Shown one piece after another: positions 5,071 to 5,140 of a stretch of DNA of 5,140 nucleotides. How positions within the stretch are numbered: position 1 is the first letter of the stretch; each line of letters opens with the position of its first letter. The notes beneath the pieces were generated by a model. That model made no database searches. It was not told where the DNA came from and saw only the letters and a list, made by a program, of their open reading frames with translations. The DNA comes from an uncultured bacterium (GTDB lineage Bacteria; Patescibacteriota; Minisyncoccia; Phycocordibacterales; PALSA-1337). The DNA lies in contig CAIRAF010000008.1 in NCBI GenBank assembly GCA_903876465.1, positions 1-5,140 on the forward strand. The letters run 5' to 3'. A program made the position numbers and the translations under genes.

Positions 5071-5140
5071 ATGTTCGGAACAAATGAAATCGTAGGACAA
5101 AAGTTTTTCAAGGATGCACCAGCTAAGAGCCTGTTTGTAA
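5071..5140 (+). CDS. N-terminal fragment, possibly QueE-like radical SAM protein (cut by window edge)
   Basis: Only 23 codons are in the window: MFGTNEIVGQKFFKDAPAKS followed by LFV. The ATG lies two bases after the previous stop (TAATAATG) and has AAAGGA (5059-5064) six bases upstream. The N-terminus resembles, from memory, phage and environmental QueE-like (7-carboxy-7-deazaguanine synthase) radical SAM proteins, where it is followed by an LQGEGP stretch and a CxxxCxxC-type cluster motif. None of those diagnostic residues are in the window, so the assignment is tentative. If right, it points to 7-deazaguanine (preQ0) synthesis, used for queuosine or for phage DNA base modification, and it would fit beside a MazG-like nucleotide hydrolase. 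Confidence 0.6.
   Translation, partial: MFGTNEIVGQKFFKDAPAKSLFV

Noticed and set aside
1..5140. CRISPR array, insertion sequence or att duplication
   Set aside because: I see no spaced direct repeats, no transposase or integrase, and no second copy of the tRNA 3' end within the window.

Overview
The window looks like bacterial chromosome, most plausibly from a small-genome, AT-rich lineage such as a Patescibacteria/CPR member. That placement is an inference. It rests on the style of the RluA-family and TypA proteins, on housekeeping genes with no clear Shine-Dalgarno sequence, and on a tRNA gene without encoded CCA. The reading frames work with the standard bacterial code, and TAG, TGA and TAA all occur as stops.

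Left part, minus strand (1-3193): a divergent promoter near 3164-3193 drives an RluA/RluD-family pseudouridine synthase (3147 to 2296). It is followed 20 bases later by a small two-helix membrane protein (2275 to 2030). Next comes a gene-free stretch (about 1668-2029). It holds a compact candidate structured RNA (1954 to 1799) that ends in a U-run, and then a separate sigma70-type promoter (1771-1743) for typA. typA (1667 to the left edge) encodes the ribosome-associated GTPase TypA/BipA and is cut by the window edge after 555 residues. The two recognised proteins both act on ribosomes, one by modifying RNA and one in ribosome assembly or stress translation.

Right part, plus strand (3202-5140): a tRNA-Val(UAC) is followed after only two bases by the ATG of a 222-residue membrane-anchored or secreted protein of unknown function. 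After it comes a tight run of four genes, each with a clear Shine-Dalgarno sequence and with very short or overlapping junctions. They are a MazG-like nucleotide pyrophosphohydrolase, a two-part protein (Thr/Ser/Gly-rich N-terminus, charged helical C-terminus), a 66-residue acidic protein, and the first 23 codons of a gene whose N-terminus recalls phage-type QueE-like radical SAM proteins. This cassette reads like phage or mobile-element DNA. No integrase, att repeat or capsid gene is visible, so the idea is an inference.

The most interesting object is the unassigned minus-strand RNA. It has a 13-bp closing stem followed by six U, enclosing four further helices packed end to end. One helix has a GNRA tetraloop, and another has an apical loop that repeats the 790-loop sequence of 16S rRNA.
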